Assembly: GCA_025998875.1 (NCBI GenBank)
Contig: AP024675.1
Span: 186,001-250,000, forward strand
Direction of reading: 5' to 3'
Origin: Bacteroidota bacterium
Lineage (GTDB): Bacteria > Bacteroidota > Rhodothermia > JANXDC01
DNA length: 64,000 nt
Both the position numbers and the translations under genes were made by a program. The notes under the pieces were generated by a model. That model searched no databases. It saw only the letters and a program-made list of their open reading frames with translations, and was not told the DNA's origin. Of this stretch, positions 42,625 to 51,827 are shown in pieces. Positions within the stretch are counted from its first letter, which is position 1, and each line of letters starts with the position of its first letter.

Positions 42625-44016
42625 CTAGACGCGCACCAGGTTTCCCGCCTCGTCCAGCCCGTATCGTTTTCTCTTCTCCCAGAGCGTTTTCTTGCTGATA
42701 CCCAGAATCTCGGCCACCTCGGCGTAGCTTCCCCGCACGGTGCGGAGGATGTGCTTGATGTAGGCCTTTTCCAGTTCCTCCAGCGTACCCCCGGAGGGAA
42801 AGCAGAAGATGTGCTCATCCTGCAAGGCGCCTACCCCCGCAGGCTCCTCGCCCAGCACCAGATCTTCTGGACCCAGATAGGCGCTCTGCGCAAATATCAT
42901 GGCGCGTTCTATCACGTTGCGCAGCTCGCGCACGTTTCCCGGCCAGGAATGCGCCAGCAGCCGATCCTCGGCCGCCTCGGTAAGGCCCCGGATTTGTTTG
43001 CCCAGCTCCCGGTTGTAGTGAGCAATAAAGGCCTGCGCGATGGCCAGCACGTCCCGTCCCATCGCGCGCAACGGGGGCAGGGTGATAGAAATGACGTTGA
43101 GCCGGTAGTAGAGGTCCTTGCGAAACGTTTTCTCGGCGACCTTCTGCTCCAGATCCGTGTTCGTGGCCGCAATCACCCGCGTATCCACGCTGATATCCTC
43201 CAGCCCCCCCAGACGCCGGAAGGTGCGCGTCTCCAGAAACGAGAGCAGCTTGGCCTGCAGGGCCGGACTGAGGGAATCGATCTCATCCAGGAAAACCGTA
43301 CCTCCGTCGGCCTGCTCGAGCAGTCCAGGCTTGGCCTGCCGGGCGTCGGTGAAGGCGCCTTTTTCGTATCCGAACAGCTCGGCCTCCAGCAGATTATCCG
43401 GCACGGCGGCGCAGTTGATCTCCAGAAACCGACCCTTGTTCCGGGGGCCGGTGTGGTGGATGATGCGGGCGACCAGGTTCTTGCCTGTACCCGTTTCCCC
43501 GCGCAATAGCACAGTCGAGTTGGACACATACCGAAGCCGCTCCAGTGTGGCCCGCACCTGCTGAATCGGGGGGCTGGAGCCGATAAGGGCGTCCAGGCCA
43601 TAACGGACTTCATGCTCCCGCCGCACCTCCACAAGCTCCCGGCGGAAAGCGTAGACCTCGAGCGCCTTCTGCACCAGCGCTCGCATCTCCTCCAGATTGA
43701 TCGGCTTGCTCAGGTAATGGAACGCCCCCAGCCGCATGGCCTCCACGGCCGTTTGTACGGAGCTATGGGCCGTCATGATAATCACGGGCACGGAATCGTT
43801 GATCTGGCGCAGGCGCTCGATGAGCTCCAGCCCGCTCATGTCCGGCATGAGCAGATCGGCCAGCACCAGATCCGGCATCTGGCCTCGTTCGATGGCCTCG
43901 AACATGGCCACCGGACTGAGAAAACTCTCGGCCCGGTAGCCATCCCGGCGCAGAACCGTACAGAAAAGCTGCCCGATCTTGGGTTCGTCGTCGACGACGA
44001 AAATGGTCGCTTTCAT
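42625..44016 (-). CDS. NtrC-family response regulator with GAFTDA variant
   Basis: A 463-residue regulator: receiver domain with Asp pocket (VVDDEP) and phosphoacceptor Asp54 in LVLADLLMPDMSG. The AAA+ domain has Walker A GETGTGKN, Walker B TVFLDEID and arginine-finger region. The C-terminal Fis-type HTH reads SYAEVAEILGISKKTLWEKR. In the sigma-54 contact loop GAFTGA is replaced by GAFTDA, and Walker A ends in N instead of the common E. Such members may be poor at or independent of sigma-54. ATG 44016 is used; a GTG 12 bases earlier is possible. It precedes sodA and may be co-transcribed. Confidence 0.88.
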   Translation of the reverse strand: MKATIFVVDDEPKIGQLFCTVLRRDGYRAESFLSPVAMFEAIERGQMPDLVLADLLMPDMSGLELIERLRQINDSVPVIIMTAHSSVQTAVEAMRLGAFHYLSKPINLEEMRALVQKALEVYAFRRELVEVRREHEVRYGLDALIGSSPPIQQVRATLERLRYVSNSTVLLRGETGTGKNLVARIIHHTGPRNKGRFLEINCAAVPDNLLEAELFGYEKGAFTDARQAKPGLLEQADGGTVFLDEIDSLSPALQAKLLSFLETRTFRRLGGLEDISVDTRVIAATNTDLEQKVAEKTFRKDLYYRLNVISITLPPLRAMGRDVLAIAQAFIAHYNRELGKQIRGLTEAAEDRLLAHSWPGNVRELRNVIERAMIFAQSAYLGPEDLVLGEEPAGVGALQDEHIFCFPSGGTLEELEKAYIKHILRTVRGSYAEVAEILGISKKTLWEKRKRYGLDEAGNLVRV

Positions 44017-44040
44017 AATTCGCCCCACTCACCCTCGATG

Positions 44041-44055
44041 GTTACCAGATGTAAC
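44041..44055. promoter_or_regulatory. Short inverted repeat upstream of the regulator
   Basis: GTTAC-N5-GTAAC (44041-44055) is a perfect five-base dyad 25 bases before the regulator's start, in the divergent 187-base gap with the FmdB gene. A further TATCTTTT at 44179-44186 resembles a -7 box for the plus-strand gene at 44216. The dyad could be an operator for autoregulation, but that is speculative. Confidence 0.3.
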
Positions 44056-44215
44056 GGGAAACCGCTCTCGCAGGGAAATTATCGACCATCTGGCGCGAAC
44101 CCTTAAGCCGAAGGCCGAACGCGAAGGCCGATTTTTTTCGTTTCGTAACACCCCGTAGCCCGAAATCCACCTCCTGCGTATCTTTTCTCCCCGCAGAGCA
44201 GGGAGAGATTTCGCC

Positions 44216-44620
44216 ATGCCCATCTACGAATACCGATGCCGCCGCTGTGGACGACGGTTTTCCATCTTCGTGCGCCGCATGCTCGAGGAGGTCCATCCGA
44301 GCTGCCCGCAGTGCCACGGCCGGGAGGTACAGCGGCTCATCTCCCGGGTGGCCATCGTGCACAGCGAAGAGGCGCATCTGGACAAGCTGGCTGATCCGAA
44401 TTCGCTGGGCGATGTGGATGAAAACGATCCCCGCTCCATCGCCCGCTGGATGCGGCGCATGGAGGGTATGCTCGGGGAGGATCTGGGCGAGGAGTTTCAC
44501 GAAATGCTCGATCGGCTCGAGGCCGGCGAGGATCCGGAATCCATCGAGCGCGATCTGAATTCCTCCTCAGAAGACGACTCCGGATCTACTTCCGGAGGAG
44601 GGGATTACGAATACTTTTAG
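44216..44620 (+). CDS. FmdB-type zinc-ribbon protein with long acidic tail
   Basis: The 134-residue protein opens with the FmdB/CxxC zinc ribbon: MPIYEYRCRRCGRRFSIF and SCPQCHGREVQRLISRVA. A helical segment and an acidic Ser/Asp/Gly-rich tail ending GGGDYEYF follow. FmdB-type proteins are putative regulators or zinc carriers with no firm role. The chain is longer than the usual 60-110 residues because of the tail. It converges with the aldehyde dehydrogenase gene; their ends overlap by four bases. Confidence 0.82.
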   Translation: MPIYEYRCRRCGRRFSIFVRRMLEEVHPSCPQCHGREVQRLISRVAIVHSEEAHLDKLADPNSLGDVDENDPRSIARWMRRMEGMLGEDLGEEFHEMLDRLEAGEDPESIERDLNSSSEDDSGSTSGGGDYEYF

Positions 44621-46005
44621 CCCAGCACCCGACGCAGCAACGCGCTCTTGAGACGGCTGTAGGGCGGATAGCGAACCGAAAGATCCGGCCAAAACGGCTT
44701 CCACAGCACCGAGCGCGGATAGGTAAACGTCTCCCAGGAGGCACGCCCCCGGTAGCGGCCCAGGCCGCTGGATCCCACCCCTCCGAAGGGGAAACGGGGC
44801 GAGGCCAGATGCAGGACCACATCGTTTACGCATCCTCCCCCGGAGCGCACCCGATCAAAGACGCGGCGCACGAAATCCGAATTGCGGCTGAAGACATACA
44901 GCGCCAGGGGGTCCGGACGGGCTCGGAGCAGGGAGAGGAGCTCTTCCAGATGGGCAAACGGCCGCACGGGCAGAATGGGTCCGAAGATCTCCTCCTCCAT
45001 GACCGGCGCCTCATCCGGAACATCGACCAGGATCGTGGGCTCCAGGTAGCGCTCGGCTCGATCATGCCGGCCTCCGTAGTAGATGCGGCCTTGCCCCAGA
45101 TACCCCACCAGGCGATCGAAATGCGCTTCGCTTACGATGCGGCCGTAGTCCGGATGCCGCCGGGGATCTTCCCCGTACAGATCCCGGATCGCGGAGACGA
45201 GGGCTTCAAGCAGGTCCCGGTATAGCCGCTGCTCTACGAGCACGTAATCCGGTGCCAGACAGACCTGACCGGCGTTCAAAAACTTTCCCCAGACGATACG
45301 GCGGGCCGTCACGGCCAGATCCACCTCTCCCCCTACCACACACGGGCTCTTTCCGCCGAGCTCCAGCGTGCAGGGAGTCAGTTGCCGGGCGGCAGTCTCA
45401 TAGACGAGCCGCCCGATCCGGGTTCCCCCGGTGAAGAAAATGTAGTCCCAGCGAAACTTCAGAAGCGCCCGGCCCACTTCCGGTCCCCCCTCGAAGACGG
45501 CCACCCGATCCGGGGGCAGAGCGGACTCGAGCATGCGGCGCAAGACCGCCGCGCTCCGGGGCGCCTGCTCTGAGGCTTTGAGCGCGACCACGTTACCAGC
45601 GGCCAGAGCGCCAACGAGCGGCAGCAGGGACAATAGCACAGGAAAATTCCACGGCGCCAGCACCAGCACCAGCCCGTATGGCTCACGTCGAACCCAGCCC
45701 CAGCCGGGCTGCTGTATCCGCCCGCCCCACTTCCAGCGGGGAAGCATCCAGAAAGGCAGTCGGCGTCGGAGATAGGCGATCTCCTGGCGCAGAAGTCCGA
45801 TCTCCGTGGCATAGGCCTCCGTAGCCCCCTTCCCCAGATCCTCCCGAAGGGCCTCCAGAATGAGCGGCTCGTATGCTTCCAGGGCCCATTCCAGGGATCG
45901 GAGCAGGCGTAGCCGTTCCCGCAAGGGACGGGTATGGCCCGCCTCAAAAGCGCTTCGCAGACGCTCGATCGGCTCAAGCAATAAGAGCTCCTCCCGGACG
46001 TCCAT
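44617..46005 (-). CDS. Aldehyde dehydrogenase (ALDH3-like)
   Basis: A 462-residue NAD(P)-dependent enzyme: LVLAPWNFPVLLSLLPLVGAL, VALKASEQAP, IFFTGGTRIGRLV, general base in LELGGKSPCVV and catalytic Cys in NAGQVCLAPDYVL. The pattern (single short N-terminal segment, LNAGQVCLAPDY, EEIFGPILPV) fits the class 3 / fatty aldehyde dehydrogenase branch. A basic C-terminal tail (SRLKSALLRRVLG) could bind membrane. It oxidises aldehydes, perhaps from lipids. ATG 46005 is chosen because upstream codons do not fit the family. Confidence 0.88.
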   Translation of the reverse strand: MDVREELLLLEPIERLRSAFEAGHTRPLRERLRLLRSLEWALEAYEPLILEALREDLGKGATEAYATEIGLLRQEIAYLRRRLPFWMLPRWKWGGRIQQPGWGWVRREPYGLVLVLAPWNFPVLLSLLPLVGALAAGNVVALKASEQAPRSAAVLRRMLESALPPDRVAVFEGGPEVGRALLKFRWDYIFFTGGTRIGRLVYETAARQLTPCTLELGGKSPCVVGGEVDLAVTARRIVWGKFLNAGQVCLAPDYVLVEQRLYRDLLEALVSAIRDLYGEDPRRHPDYGRIVSEAHFDRLVGYLGQGRIYYGGRHDRAERYLEPTILVDVPDEAPVMEEEIFGPILPVRPFAHLEELLSLLRARPDPLALYVFSRNSDFVRRVFDRVRSGGGCVNDVVLHLASPRFPFGGVGSSGLGRYRGRASWETFTYPRSVLWKPFWPDLSVRYPPYSRLKSALLRRVLG

Positions 46006-46133
46006 GAGCGCAGTTTCTCTCCACCAGCGGCTGGAGGATACGAATCTCGGGGCAGGAAAACAAGCGCACTTGCTTTTCAGGGCCAGAGGGTTATTTTGCC
46101 TGCATGAGGTCTGTTTCAGATGGGGAACGGGGT

Positions 46134-47543
46134 ATGCTCGCGCTCTGGCGGCTCGTTCTTGCCCTCCCTGTCCCGGCCCTCTTCGTCTCGGGGGGGCTGG
46201 AGAACAGCTCCATGATGGGCCCAGAGTCGGGGTGGCTTGGAGCAAGGGAAGGGGATGCGATGCCCGTCACGACAGAGGTCGATCCTCGGACGGCGCAGAA
46301 CGGAGGGCGGCCCCATCGGGTTTACTGGCTCAAGGTTCAGGGGCCGATCGGACCCGCCGTGGTAGAATACATCGACCGGGTGCTCCGGGAGGCGGAGTCT
46401 GACGCTACGGGCCTGCTGCTCATCACGCTCGATACGCCGGGAGGATTGCTGGAGTCGACGCGCGCCATCGTGCAGCGGCTGCTCAACGCGCAGGCGCCGG
46501 TGGTGGTATATGTCTGGCCGAGCGGCGCGCGGGCGGGATCGGCGGGGGTGTTCATCACCCTTGCGGCCCATGTGGCCGCCATGGCGCCGGGAACGAATAT
46601 CGGGGCCGCCCATCCCGTGGGGCTCGGAGGCGCAGCGGACACGGCTTCCGTGATGACGGAGAAGGTCACCAACGATGCGGCCGCTTTTGCGCGCGCTATC
46701 GCCGCCCGCCGAGGTCGAAATCCGCAGTGGGCCGAGGAGGCCGTCCGGCGCAGCCTATCCAGCTCGGAGACGGAAGCCCTGCAGGCCGGGGCGATTGACC
46801 TCATCGCCCGTGATGTGGAGGAGTTGCTAGCGCGCATCGACCTTCGGTCCGTTGAACTGCCGAACGGACCCGTACAGCTGCGCACCCGGGAATCGGAGGT
46901 GATCCCAAAGCCCATGAACTTCCGGGAGCGCGTCTTGGCCGCAATTAGCGACCCGAACATCGCCTACCTGCTCCTGCTTCTGGGCTTCTATGGACTGCTC
47001 TTTGAGCTCTACAGCCCCGGCGCCATCCTGCCTGGCGTCCTGGGCGCCATCGCGCTCATCATAGCCGCCTATGCCCTGCAGATGCTACCCGTCAATTACG
47101 CCGGCCTGATCCTGATCCTGCTGGCTATCGGCTTCTTCGTAGCCGAAACCCAGGTCAGTAGCCACGGTGTGCTCACGGTCGGGGGGCTCCTTTCCCTGGC
47201 GCTGGGTTCGCTTATGCTCTTTGAATCCAGCCCAGCTGGCCGCATCGCGCTCTCCTGGCCTACCCTGCTGATCGGGCTCGGCGCCACGACGGTGTTTTTC
47301 CTTTTCGTGCTCACCATGGGCTTGCGGGCCCAGCGCCGTCCCCCGCAAACGGGCCCGGAGGCTCTCATCGGCCAGTATGGTATCGTCATCAGCGCCATCC
47401 ATCCTCCGGAGCCGGGCCAGGTGCAGATCCAGGGAGAGATCTGGCAGGCCCGCTCGGACCATCCCCTCGAAGTGGGCTCCGTCATACGCATCCGGACCGT
47501 AGAGGGGCTCACACTTATTGTGGAAGCCGGCGAGAACCCATAA
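46134..47543 (+). CDS. nfeD: NfeD-family membrane-bound serine protease (ClpP class)
   Basis: A 469-residue protein: signal anchor, a ClpP-like protease domain with catalytic Ser in [19 protein letters not shown] and Lys in [15 protein letters not shown]. Four to five membrane helices follow ([19 protein letters not shown] onward), then an OB-fold NfeD tail ([14 protein letters not shown] ... [10 protein letters not shown]). This long form usually pairs with an SPFH protein, as here, and is thought to trim SPFH proteins. ATG 46134 has GGGGAACGGGGT upstream and is preferred to 46104. Confidence 0.9.
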   Translation: MLALWRLVLALPVPALFVSGGLENSSMMGPESGWLGAREGDAMPVTTEVDPRTAQNGGRPHRVYWLKVQGPIGPAVVEYIDRVLREAESDATGLLLITLDTPGGLLESTRAIVQRLLNAQAPVVVYVWPSGARAGSAGVFITLAAHVAAMAPGTNIGAAHPVGLGGAADTASVMTEKVTNDAAAFARAIAARRGRNPQWAEEAVRRSLSSSETEALQAGAIDLIARDVEELLARIDLRSVELPNGPVQLRTRESEVIPKPMNFRERVLAAISDPNIAYLLLLLGFYGLLFELYSPGAILPGVLGAIALIIAAYALQMLPVNYAGLILILLAIGFFVAETQVSSHGVLTVGGLLSLALGSLMLFESSPAGRIALSWPTLLIGLGATTVFFLFVLTMGLRAQRRPPQTGPEALIGQYGIVISAIHPPEPGQVQIQGEIWQARSDHPLEVGSVIRIRTVEGLTLIVEAGENP

Positions 47544-47562
47544 CCGGAAAAGGAGAGAAGCC

Positions 47563-48324
47563 ATGGAGCTGTCCCTGTCCCTGCTCTTGCTGCTGGGCCT
47601 GGTGATACTGTCGAGCGCAATCCGGATCCTGCGCGAATACGAACGCGCGGTGGTTTTCCGTCTGGGCCGGCTCATCGGCGCCAAAGGCCCGGGTCTGGTG
47701 CTCCTGATCCCGCTCATCGATCGTATGGTGCGCGTAAGCCTGCGTGTGGTGACGCTCGATGTTCCCCCCCAGGATGTGATCACGCGGGATAACGTCTCCA
47801 TCAAGGTCAGCGCCGTGGTCTATTTTCGGGTCATCGATCCGGCCCGGGCCGTGGTGGAGGTGGAGAATTATCTCTTCGCCACCAGCCAGATCGCCCAGAC
47901 CACGCTGCGGAGCATTCTCGGCCAGTCGGAACTCGATGAACTGCTGGCGGAGCGAGAGAAGATCAATAAAGAGCTGCAAAAGATCATCGACAGCCATACC
48001 GCACCCTGGGGGGTGAAGGTAACGGCCGTGGAGGTCAAGCAGGTGGATCTGCCTCTGGAAATGCAGCGGGCTATGGCCAAGCAGGCGGAGGCGGAACGGG
48101 AACGACGCTCCAAGATCATCCATGCCGAGGGAGAATATCAGGCCGCCCAGCGGCTGGCCGAGGCGGCCCGCATTATCGAAGAGCACCCCACCGCGCTACA
48201 GCTGCGTTTTCTACAAACCCTTTCGGATGTGGCCTCGGAGAAGAACTCCACGACCATCTTCCCGGTACCGATCGATCTCATTGCACCCTTTTTGCGCAAA
48301 TATAAACCCGGAAACGACCTCTAG
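47563..48324 (+). CDS. SPFH/stomatin-like protein (slipin)
   Basis: A 253-residue protein with one N-terminal helix and an SPFH domain: [55 protein letters not shown] and a C-terminal coiled-coil part ([20 protein letters not shown]). Slipins form membrane microdomains and are partners of NfeD proteases. The ATG at 47563 has AGGAGAG upstream and lies 19 bases after the nfeD stop. Its stop shares a CTAG with that of the convergent M20 gene. Confidence 0.92.
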   Translation: MELSLSLLLLLGLVILSSAIRILREYERAVVFRLGRLIGAKGPGLVLLIPLIDRMVRVSLRVVTLDVPPQDVITRDNVSIKVSAVVYFRVIDPARAVVEVENYLFATSQIAQTTLRSILGQSELDELLAEREKINKELQKIIDSHTAPWGVKVTAVEVKQVDLPLEMQRAMAKQAEAERERRSKIIHAEGEYQAAQRLAEAARIIEEHPTALQLRFLQTLSDVASEKNSTTIFPVPIDLIAPFLRKYKPGNDL

Positions 48325-49625
48325 CGCACCGGGTTGCGGTCGAGCAACAGGACGGTCCGCAACAGCACCTCCGCCCCACGGGCCACATCCTCCGGCCGGG
48401 AGTACTCCTGGGGGGCATGACTGATGCCCCCCACGCTGGGGATGAAGATCATCCCCATTGGGGTCAGGCGGGCCATGTTCTGCGCATCATGCCCTGCGCC
48501 GCTGGGCATGAACCGGTACGGCAGGCGCAGCTCTTCGGCGGCCTGTCGGATACGCTCGCGCACCCGGAGATCTGTAAGGGCGGCCACGGAGGTGGCCGCA
48601 ACGGGCCGGAAGTGAAAGCGGGTGCCCGTCTGCGCCCCGATTCGCTCGGCCTCCCCTTCCAGAACGGCGAACAGGGAATCGATCCGGGCCATGGACAGGT
48701 CCCGGATCTCCAGGCTCATGCGCACCCGTCCGGGAATCACGTTGCGCGCTCCGGGCTCGACCTGAAGCCGACCCACTGTGCCCACCTGTCGTCCCGGCGT
48801 ATGCAACATGAGCCGGTATACCGTGGTCACAAACTCCGCGGCGGCCAGAAGCGCATCCCGCCGGTCCGCCATAGGCGTCGTACCGGCATGATTGGCCGAA
48901 CCTTCCACCTCGACATCCCACCACCGGATTCCCACGATACCCTCCACGATCCCGATCGGGATGCCCTCCCGCTCCAGGACCCCTCCCTGTTCGATGTGCA
49001 GTTCCAGATAAGCGGCAAACTCCCCGGGCTGACGCCGGGCCTCCTGAAGGCGATCCGGATCGCCCCCGATAGCCCGGATGCCCTCGGCTATGGAGAGCCC
49101 GCTCTGGCTGCTTTCGGCAAGCACTTCCGGACCAAGGGCCCCGATCAGAGCCCGGCTTCCGATAAGCCCCCCCTCCTCGTTGGAAAAAACCCATACCTCA
49201 AGGGGATGTTCGAGCTGGATTCCGCGCTCCGAAAGGGTGTGCACGACCTCGATGGCGGCCATCACACCCACCGTGCCATCGAAAGCCCCACCTTCAGGCA
49301 CAGAATCGATATGCGAGCCAAGCGCGATCGGCCTGCGCGCGGGATCGCGGCCCGGATACCGGCCGACGATATTGCCCGCCGCATCTACGCGCACGCTCAT
49401 GCCGGCCCGGCGCATGAGGTCCATCACAAAAGCGCGCCCCGCCCGATCGGCATCCGTATAGGCAACCCGACTGATGCCTCCGGAAGGCGTGCGCCCGATC
49501 TGGGCCAGCGCCTGCAGGTTCTGCCACAGACGAGCGCCGTTGACCCGGATCTCCGCTCCACCGGACTGTGCCCACAGCGCCGGGAGGGGGAGCAGAAGCG
49601 CAAGTAGACCGAAAAAAGCCCGCAT
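48321..49625 (-). CDS. Secreted M20 amidohydrolase (allantoate/N-carbamoyl type)
   Basis: A 434-residue protein with a signal peptide ([12 protein letters not shown]). M20 metal-binding motifs follow: [46 protein letters not shown] and [10 protein letters not shown]. The closing motif is [20 protein letters not shown]. The set matches the allantoate amidohydrolase / N-carbamoyl-L-amino-acid hydrolase group. It probably hydrolyses an N-carbamoyl or N-acyl compound in the periplasm; the substrate is uncertain. The convergent SPFH gene meets it tail to tail. Confidence 0.87.
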   Translation of the reverse strand: MRAFFGLLALLLPLPALWAQSGGAEIRVNGARLWQNLQALAQIGRTPSGGISRVAYTDADRAGRAFVMDLMRRAGMSVRVDAAGNIVGRYPGRDPARRPIALGSHIDSVPEGGAFDGTVGVMAAIEVVHTLSERGIQLEHPLEVWVFSNEEGGLIGSRALIGALGPEVLAESSQSGLSIAEGIRAIGGDPDRLQEARRQPGEFAAYLELHIEQGGVLEREGIPIGIVEGIVGIRWWDVEVEGSANHAGTTPMADRRDALLAAAEFVTTVYRLMLHTPGRQVGTVGRLQVEPGARNVIPGRVRMSLEIRDLSMARIDSLFAVLEGEAERIGAQTGTRFHFRPVAATSVAALTDLRVRERIRQAAEELRLPYRFMPSGAGHDAQNMARLTPMGMIFIPSVGGISHAPQEYSRPEDVARGAEVLLRTVLLLDRNPVR

Positions 49626-50131
49626 AGCACAGATCCCCGTCAGTCGGAAAGAAAAAATCTCCCCGTAACGGAAAATGCAACCCTCCGGGGACGCGTCTCA
49701 AAAGCCCCGTGGCGCCGGCCGGATCGGTTCCAGCCGAACCCGTCCCAGATGCGGGCCAGGCCCTTTGCGAAAGGCAGATCACCAGTCTTTTGATCCGGGG
49801 CGCATCCCCGATTGATCGGCCTTCGCTGTGGATGAGGAGCAGGACCCGGAAAGACCCTCTGGGCTTCTGCTCCGCCCCCTCTTGTTTCCGGACATACCGG
49901 GGCTTTGGCCAATCCCCTCTGCGATCCGACCCCCACTGGCCGGCACGCCGGAGCCTGCGGGGGGCCAGCGCTCATAGCCCCGCGTGCTTCACCCGGATCG
50001 GTGCATCCGGGAAGAGAGCCCCTCCGCATGGGAGGGGCTTCTACCCCTCAGCCCCGGTCCCGGGAACGGAGCTTGTGCGGAGGTTCGAATTGGTTCCATA
50101 TTTGCGCGAACCCGGATAGGACGAAAGGCCT
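49626..50131. other. 506-base intergenic region with one hairpin
   Basis: No coding frame is convincing. AGCCCCTCC (50017-50025) and GGAGGGGCT (50031-50039) make a perfect nine-base hairpin with a five-base loop; the flanking T-tracts are poor in both directions, so it is not a confident terminator. The rest is divergent upstream sequence for the M20 gene (minus) and the 43-codon gene (plus). Confidence 0.5.
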
Positions 50132-50263
50132 ATGGATTATATCCTGAGCCCCATCTGGTCCACGGTGCTCTTTGTGTTCTTTACGCTCGGCCTGCCGGTG
50201 GTGATCTCCACCGTTGTGCGCCGCATATACGAGCACCTAACCGGCGGCCCGGAGGAGGTCTGA
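50132..50263 (+). CDS. 43-residue membrane peptide before gldC
   Basis: An ATG at 50132 opens a 43-codon frame that ends exactly one codon before the gldC GTG. The product has one hydrophobic helix (IWSTVLFVFFTLGLPVVIS) and a polar tail ending GGPEEV. The GGAGG within its last codons is the likely gldC ribosome binding site. This close coupling suggests a real gene. The family is unrecognised and the role unknown. Confidence 0.5.
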   Translation: MDYILSPIWSTVLFVFFTLGLPVVISTVVRRIYEHLTGGPEEV

Positions 50264-50605
50264 GTGGGCCGCACTGCGCGCGTAGTGCTCGAAGTGGAGC
50301 TGGATGAGGCCCATCTGCCCATCCGGATACGATGGCAGGCCACGGACGGCCCTGAGGAGCCCCAGCCTTGCACGGCGGTATTGCTTTCGATCTGGGATGG
50401 CGGACAGCAGCAGTCCCTGGGCCTGGATCTGTGGACGAAGGAGATGCCGGTAGCCGACATGCACCTGTTCTATTACCAGACCCTGCTCCGGCTGGCCGAT
50501 ACGCTGGAGCGCGCCGTGCACGATGCCCAGTTGGCTGCAGCGCTGCGGTCTTTTGCCCAGGACTTCGGCCGTATGGTGGCGGAACGGCTGGCTCGTCCAC
50601 AGTAG
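50264..50605 (+). CDS. gldC: Gliding motility protein GldC
   Basis: A 113-residue soluble protein matching the GldC pattern: VELDEAHLPIRIRWQATDGP, AVLLSIWDGG, LGLDLWTKEMPVADMHLFYY and TLERAVHDAQLAAALRSFAQ. GldC is widespread in Bacteroidota, including non-gliders, and its biochemical role is unclear. The GTG start at 50264 directly follows the stop of the 43-codon gene, which supplies GGAGG upstream. It is not part of a larger gld cluster here; porU/porV are about 40 kb away. Confidence 0.82.
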   Translation: MGRTARVVLEVELDEAHLPIRIRWQATDGPEEPQPCTAVLLSIWDGGQQQSLGLDLWTKEMPVADMHLFYYQTLLRLADTLERAVHDAQLAAALRSFAQDFGRMVAERLARPQ

Positions 50606-51827
50606 CCCGCTCTGGCTTGCCCCGGCTCTGACGGTCTTTGCCTCCGGCTGCTGTTCCTTCACCGCTTCGGTCCCGGAGTCAGCACGTCTTCACCGCATCT
50701 ACGTGATCCAGCAGGCCTGGCACACGGGCCTGGTTGTGCCGGCCGAAGCTGTATACCGGCTCATGCCCGAGCTCAGAGACGGGCTCGCCCCTGGAGCGTG
50801 GCTGGATTTCGGCTGGGGGGATGCCGGCTACTATCCGGCCGATCGCCCCACGATCGGCATGGCCCTGCGCGCCCTGCTCTGGCCCACGCCCAGCGCGTTA
50901 CGTCTGGAGGCGCTGGCAGAATTCCGGCCTGATCGGTATGCGCGTTTCCGGATGATCGCCCTGGGCGATTCCGGGCTGAGCCGCCTGATCCGATTTCTGA
51001 GGGCGAGCTTTCTCCGCGATGCCAGAGATCGGCCCATCCTGATCACCGCCCCCACCCCGAGGGTGCGTTTCTACGCCGCCCGAGGTCGCTATCACGCCCT
51101 GCGCACCTGCAACACCTGGGCGGCCGAGGCGCTGGCCGCCGCCGGCCTGAGGATCTGCCCCCGAGGGATCGTGCTGGCCGGACAGTTGTTTCGGGCCCTG
51201 GATGCCCTAACCCGGACCGAGCTGTCCGAGCAGCATACGGGCCGCCTGATTACCGGGTTCTTCTCGGAGCACGGCCTCCAGCAGCCGTCGCGCCTCCTCA
51301 AAGCGGCCCTCTCGAAGGCGCACCAGGGCCATACTACCCAGCGCGGAGGGGGAACGGGGATCGAGCTCCAGGGCTATGGAAAAGCACCGTTCCGCCTGCT
51401 TGAGCGCGTTCTCTTCCAGCCAGATCGAGCCCAGATTGATCCATCCCTCCAGCAGGCGGGGTTCCAGCTCGACAGCCTTCTGCAACGCTTCCCGGGCCTC
51501 CAGGGAACGGCCCATACGCCAGCGCACAAGCCCCAGGTTGTACCACGCCCGGGGTTCGTGCTCCGGCTCGAGTCGGATGAGCTCCAGCAACACGGCCTCG
51601 GCCTCTGCTTCGCGTCCGGCCTGCAGGAGCGCATCGGCGAGTTTTCTGCGAGCCTCGGTCAGATAGGGGGCCCGCGCCAGGGCGCGCCGATAGGCCTCGA
51701 TGGCCTCCGAGATGCGCCCTTCGGCCTCCGCCACCGCCCCGAACCAGAACCAGCCCCAGGCGTGTTCCGGATAGCGCTGTATCTGCTGCTGCAGGATCTG
51801 TCGGGCCCGTGGCATCTGTCCCTGTAG
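50523..51827 (+). CDS. DUF2459/TIGR02117-like lipoprotein with antisense read-through
   Basis: A frame of 434 codons. Residues about 35-230 match the DUF2459 family: IYVIQQAWHTGLVVPAEAVY, WLDFGWGDAGYYPADRPTIG and LRTCNTWAAEALAAAG. A lipobox-like VFASGC follows a hydrophobic stretch. The family normally ends near the residue coded at 51200, but this frame continues 620 bases antisense to the cytochrome gene. A TAA at 51208-51210 lies one frame off, so a small indel could have removed the natural stop. The start is uncertain: the ATG at 50523 overlaps gldC by 83 bases, and a TTG at 50553 is possible. Confidence 0.5.
   Translation: MPSWLQRCGLLPRTSAVWWRNGWLVHSSPLWLAPALTVFASGCCSFTASVPESARLHRIYVIQQAWHTGLVVPAEAVYRLMPELRDGLAPGAWLDFGWGDAGYYPADRPTIGMALRALLWPTPSALRLEALAEFRPDRYARFRMIALGDSGLSRLIRFLRASFLRDARDRPILITAPTPRVRFYAARGRYHALRTCNTWAAEALAAAGLRICPRGIVLAGQLFRALDALTRTELSEQHTGRLITGFFSEHGLQQPSRLLKAALSKAHQGHTTQRGGGTGIELQGYGKAPFRLLERVLFQPDRAQIDPSLQQAGFQLDSLLQRFPGLQGTAHTPAHKPQVVPRPGFVLRLESDELQQHGLGLCFASGLQERIGEFSASLGQIGGPRQGAPIGLDGLRDAPFGLRHRPEPEPAPGVFRIALYLLLQDLSGPWHLSL

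Noticed and set aside
50017-50039. Hairpin as a terminator
   Set aside because: A perfect stem but no T-tract in either direction and no gene ending beside it.
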